Positions 5,311-6,387 of a stretch of 6,387 nt of DNA are shown here, piece by piece. The notes beneath the pieces were generated by a model. The model did not search any database, was not told the origin of the DNA, and saw only the letters and a list, made by a program, of their open reading frames with translations. The translations under genes were made by a program, and so were the position numbers. Positions within the stretch are counted from its first letter, which is position 1. The number at the start of each line of letters is the position of its first letter. The DNA is from RGIG2161 sp964525525 (lineage in GTDB: Bacteria; Bacillota; Clostridia; Oscillospirales; CAG-272): positions 1 through 6,387 of the forward strand of contig CAZGHD010000124.1 in the NCBI GenBank assembly GCA_964525525.1. Direction: 5' to 3'.

Positions 5311-5437
5311 GTACAAAGAAGCAGAACGTTCTCCGTTCTCACCTTGCGTTTCTATCGACAGGGTTAATACGATTGGTTTACACTATATTTGTGCCACTTG
5401 TATGCGGAGAATTGTTTCTCCGCATTTTCTATTTTTT
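5311..5437 (+). promoter_or_regulatory. infC leader RNA, probable ribosomal protein L20 leader with attenuator
   Basis: The leader between the promoter and infC is about 140 bases and highly structured. AGAACG (5323-5328) pairs with CGTTCT (5334-5339) around a 5-base loop. ACCTTGCG (5341-5348) pairs with CGACAGGGT (5356-5364) through a bulged A and a U-G pair. A terminator hairpin follows at 5402-5437. The segment TTCTCCG (5329-5335), in the loop and 3' arm of the first hairpin, is identical to the descending arm of the terminator (5416-5422) and can pair with the ascending arm CGGAGAA (5405-5411), giving an antiterminator. In Bacillus subtilis the same operon is controlled by L20 binding to the leader and causing premature termination. 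The TCTCACC...GGGTTAAT pieces look like that leader family, but this was not tested by a covariance search. Confidence 0.8.
5402..5437 (+). terminator. infC: Attenuator terminator in the infC leader
   Basis: ATGCGGAGAA (5402-5411) pairs perfectly with TTCTCCGCAT (5416-5425) around a 4-base TTGT loop. It is followed by a T-rich tract, TTTTCTATTTTTT, ending at 5437. It lies immediately before the infC ribosome-binding site, so termination here prevents expression of the whole operon. It would also catch read-through from the oxidoreductase operon upstream. Confidence 0.92.
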
Positions 5438-5453
5438 GGAGGTGTATAGTATT
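5438..5453 (+). promoter_or_regulatory. infC: infC ribosome-binding site and AUU start codon
   Basis: A strong Shine-Dalgarno GGAGGTG (5438-5444) is followed after 6 bases by ATT (5451-5453), in frame with IF-3. No ATG lies in frame near it. The in-frame GTG at 5442 is inside the Shine-Dalgarno itself, and the in-frame TTG at 5307 lies in the -10/start region of the promoter, so neither can be the start. An AUU start is a known autoregulatory device in infC, because IF-3 rejects non-standard start codons. Confidence 0.85.
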
Positions 5454-6020
5454 AGCGCAAAAACTACGCAGACCAATCTGACCAATGAGGACATCAAGGT
5501 AAAAGAGGTCAGAGTTGTTGGTGAAGATGGCGAACAGCTTGGTATAATGGATACCGCGGTCGCTCTTCAGAAAGCATACGATCAGGGTGTTGATCTTGTT
5601 ATGATGGCTCCTAACGCAGTGCCGCCCGTGTGCCGCATTATGGATTACGGTAAGTTCCGTTTCGAAAAGGAAAAGAGAGAAAAGGAATCACGTAAGAAAC
5701 AGCAGGTAGCAGAGGTTAAAGAGGTACAGCTCAGCTGTCGTATCGACACGCACGATTTTGAGACTAAGGCAAACAGAGCGATCGGCTTTTTGAAGCGCGG
5801 AGATAAAGTTAAGGTTATCGTCCGTTTCAAAGGACGCGAAATGTCTCACCTTGAAATAGGCCGTGAGATGCTTGAGCGTTTTGAAGCTTACTGTTCCGAA
5901 TTCGGTGTCGTAGACAAAAAGCCTAATCTTGAGGGCCGCTTTATGACTATGTTCATAAGCCCTGTAAAAGCAGCTCCCGCAAAATCCGCAGGAAAAGAAG
6001 CTCCTGCAAATGAACAATAG
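5451..6020 (+). CDS. infC: Translation initiation factor IF-3 (AUU start)
   Basis: A 189-residue protein. The N-terminal domain (about residues 10-80) has TNEDIKVKEVRVVGEDGEQL and the family signature APNAVPPVCRIMDYGKFRFE. A Lys/Glu-rich linker helix (72-86) follows, then the C-terminal domain (about 88-173) with EVQLSCRIDTHDFETK and FLKRGDKVKVIVRFKGREM. An Ala/Pro/Lys-rich tail of about 16 residues ends the protein. IF-3 binds the 30S subunit, prevents premature joining of the 50S subunit and checks the start codon and initiator tRNA. It is the first gene of the infC-rpmI-rplT operon. The start is ATT, set by the Shine-Dalgarno GGAGGTG 6 bases upstream; this gives a normal family length, while longer readings run into the leader. 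Confidence 0.95.
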   Translation: MSAKTTQTNLTNEDIKVKEVRVVGEDGEQLGIMDTAVALQKAYDQGVDLVMMAPNAVPPVCRIMDYGKFRFEKEKREKESRKKQQVAEVKEVQLSCRIDTHDFETKANRAIGFLKRGDKVKVIVRFKGREMSHLEIGREMLERFEAYCSEFGVVDKKPNLEGRFMTMFISPVKAAPAKSAGKEAPANEQ

Positions 6021-6082
6021 GATTACAGATTCACTTATCTGAATTTGGTATCATATATCACTACTGAAAAGAGGTTGTAAAA

Positions 6083-6280
6083 ATGGGAAAAATCAAGACT
6101 CATAAAGCTTCCGCGAAAAGATTTTCCGTTACCGGAAGCGGTCTCGTAAAAATGAATCATTCACAGCATCGCCACAATCTTGGTCACAAGACCACCAAGC
6201 GTAAGAGATCTCTTCGTAAGGCCACCTATCTCAGCGAATCTATGGCTCCTACGATCAAGACCCTTATCGGTAAGAACTAA
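6083..6280 (+). CDS. rpmI: 50S ribosomal protein L35 (bL35)
   Basis: A complete 65-residue, highly basic protein, the usual length for bL35. It has the family features KTHKASAKRFSVTGSG near the N-terminus, then HSQHRHNLGHKTTKRKR and the C-terminal PTIKTLIGKN. It is a structural component of the large ribosomal subunit. The ATG at 6083 follows GAGG (6071-6074) at 8 bases. The 62-base gap after infC contains no convincing terminator, so it is cotranscribed with infC and rplT. Confidence 0.97.
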   Translation: MGKIKTHKASAKRFSVTGSGLVKMNHSQHRHNLGHKTTKRKRSLRKATYLSESMAPTIKTLIGKN

Positions 6281-6308
6281 TCAGATATTAAGAGGAGGAT
6301 AACATAAA

Positions 6309-6387
6309 ATGGCAAGAGTTAAAGGTGCGCTCGCTACGCGCAAGAGAAGAATAAAAGTTCTTAAACTCGCAAAAGGCTATTGGGGCG
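6309..6387 (+). CDS. rplT: 50S ribosomal protein L20 (bL20), N-terminal part
   Basis: The first 26 codons are present before the window ends: MARVKGALATRKRRIKVLKL then AKGYWG. This is the N-terminus of bL20, an early-assembling 23S rRNA-binding protein of the large subunit. In Bacillus subtilis it represses its own operon by acting on the infC leader. A strong Shine-Dalgarno, AGAGGAGG (6291-6298), lies 10 bases before the ATG. It is 28 bases after the rpmI stop codon, in the usual operon order. Truncation is due only to the window edge. Confidence 0.96.
   Translation, partial: MARVKGALATRKRRIKVLKLAKGYWG

Noticed and set aside
5402..5449. Possible 15-codon leader peptide (ATG 5402 to TAG 5447-5449)
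   Set aside because: It has no ribosome-binding site and coincides with the terminator hairpin and the infC Shine-Dalgarno, so its presence is explained by those.
5307..5450. N-terminal extension of IF-3 from TTG 5307
   Set aside because: This stretch is promoter edge and structured leader with a terminator; the translated extension has no similarity to IF-3 and the strong Shine-Dalgarno lies after it.
6026..6041. Small CAGAT/ATCTG hairpin between infC and rpmI
   Set aside because: A 5-bp AT-rich stem with no T tract; could occur by chance and there is no sign that it regulates anything.

Overview
The window reads as a chromosomal segment of a spore-forming member of the Clostridia, probably an anaerobic gut or plant-fibre lineage related to Oscillospiraceae/Ruminococcaceae. 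This is inferred from a clear sporulation sigma-G gene, a secreted dockerin protein, Gram-positive ribosome-binding sites, and the infC-rpmI-rplT order behind a leader with an attenuator. No plasmid, phage, IS, CRISPR, tRNA or rRNA feature was seen.

Layout. (1) 1-47: the last 14 codons of a gene that looks like glyceraldehyde-3-phosphate dehydrogenase, with a strong terminator at 79-106. (2) 119-1860: a monocistronic gene with its own promoter. It encodes a secreted protein made of a signal peptide, a transglutaminase-like domain with an apparent Cys-His-Asp triad, nine contiguous 23-residue BspA-type leucine-rich repeats and a C-terminal type I dockerin. (3) 1864-1897: a bidirectional terminator between this gene and the convergent sigG, built on the same 9-bp stem as the terminator after gap. 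(4) 1896-2669, minus strand: sigG, standing alone rather than next to spoIIGA-sigE, with a candidate forespore-type promoter. (5) 2765-5258: a two-gene operon behind a perfect-consensus sigma-A promoter. It encodes a degenerate ROK-family winged-helix regulator and a PF12831-type FAD-dependent oxidoreductase. A 16-bp imperfect palindrome fills the promoter spacer and is a good operator candidate. (6) 5276-6387: the translation operon infC-rpmI-rplT, with another perfect sigma-A promoter, a structured leader carrying an intrinsic terminator, an AUU start for IF-3, complete L35 and the first 26 codons of L20.

How the parts work together. The IF-3/L35/L20 operon is housekeeping and probably autoregulated by L20-controlled attenuation. 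The leader has a segment (5329-5335) identical to the descending arm of the terminator, so it can pair with the ascending arm and act as an antiterminator. The ROK-like protein probably regulates its own promoter and hence the oxidoreductase; the inducer and substrate cannot be told from the sequence. The dockerin protein would be exported and attached to a cohesin scaffold not encoded here. The most unusual items are the transglutaminase/LRR/dockerin architecture, the palindrome inside the ROK promoter, the orphan sigG and the infC leader switch. I see no multi-gene system that I would call wholly new.
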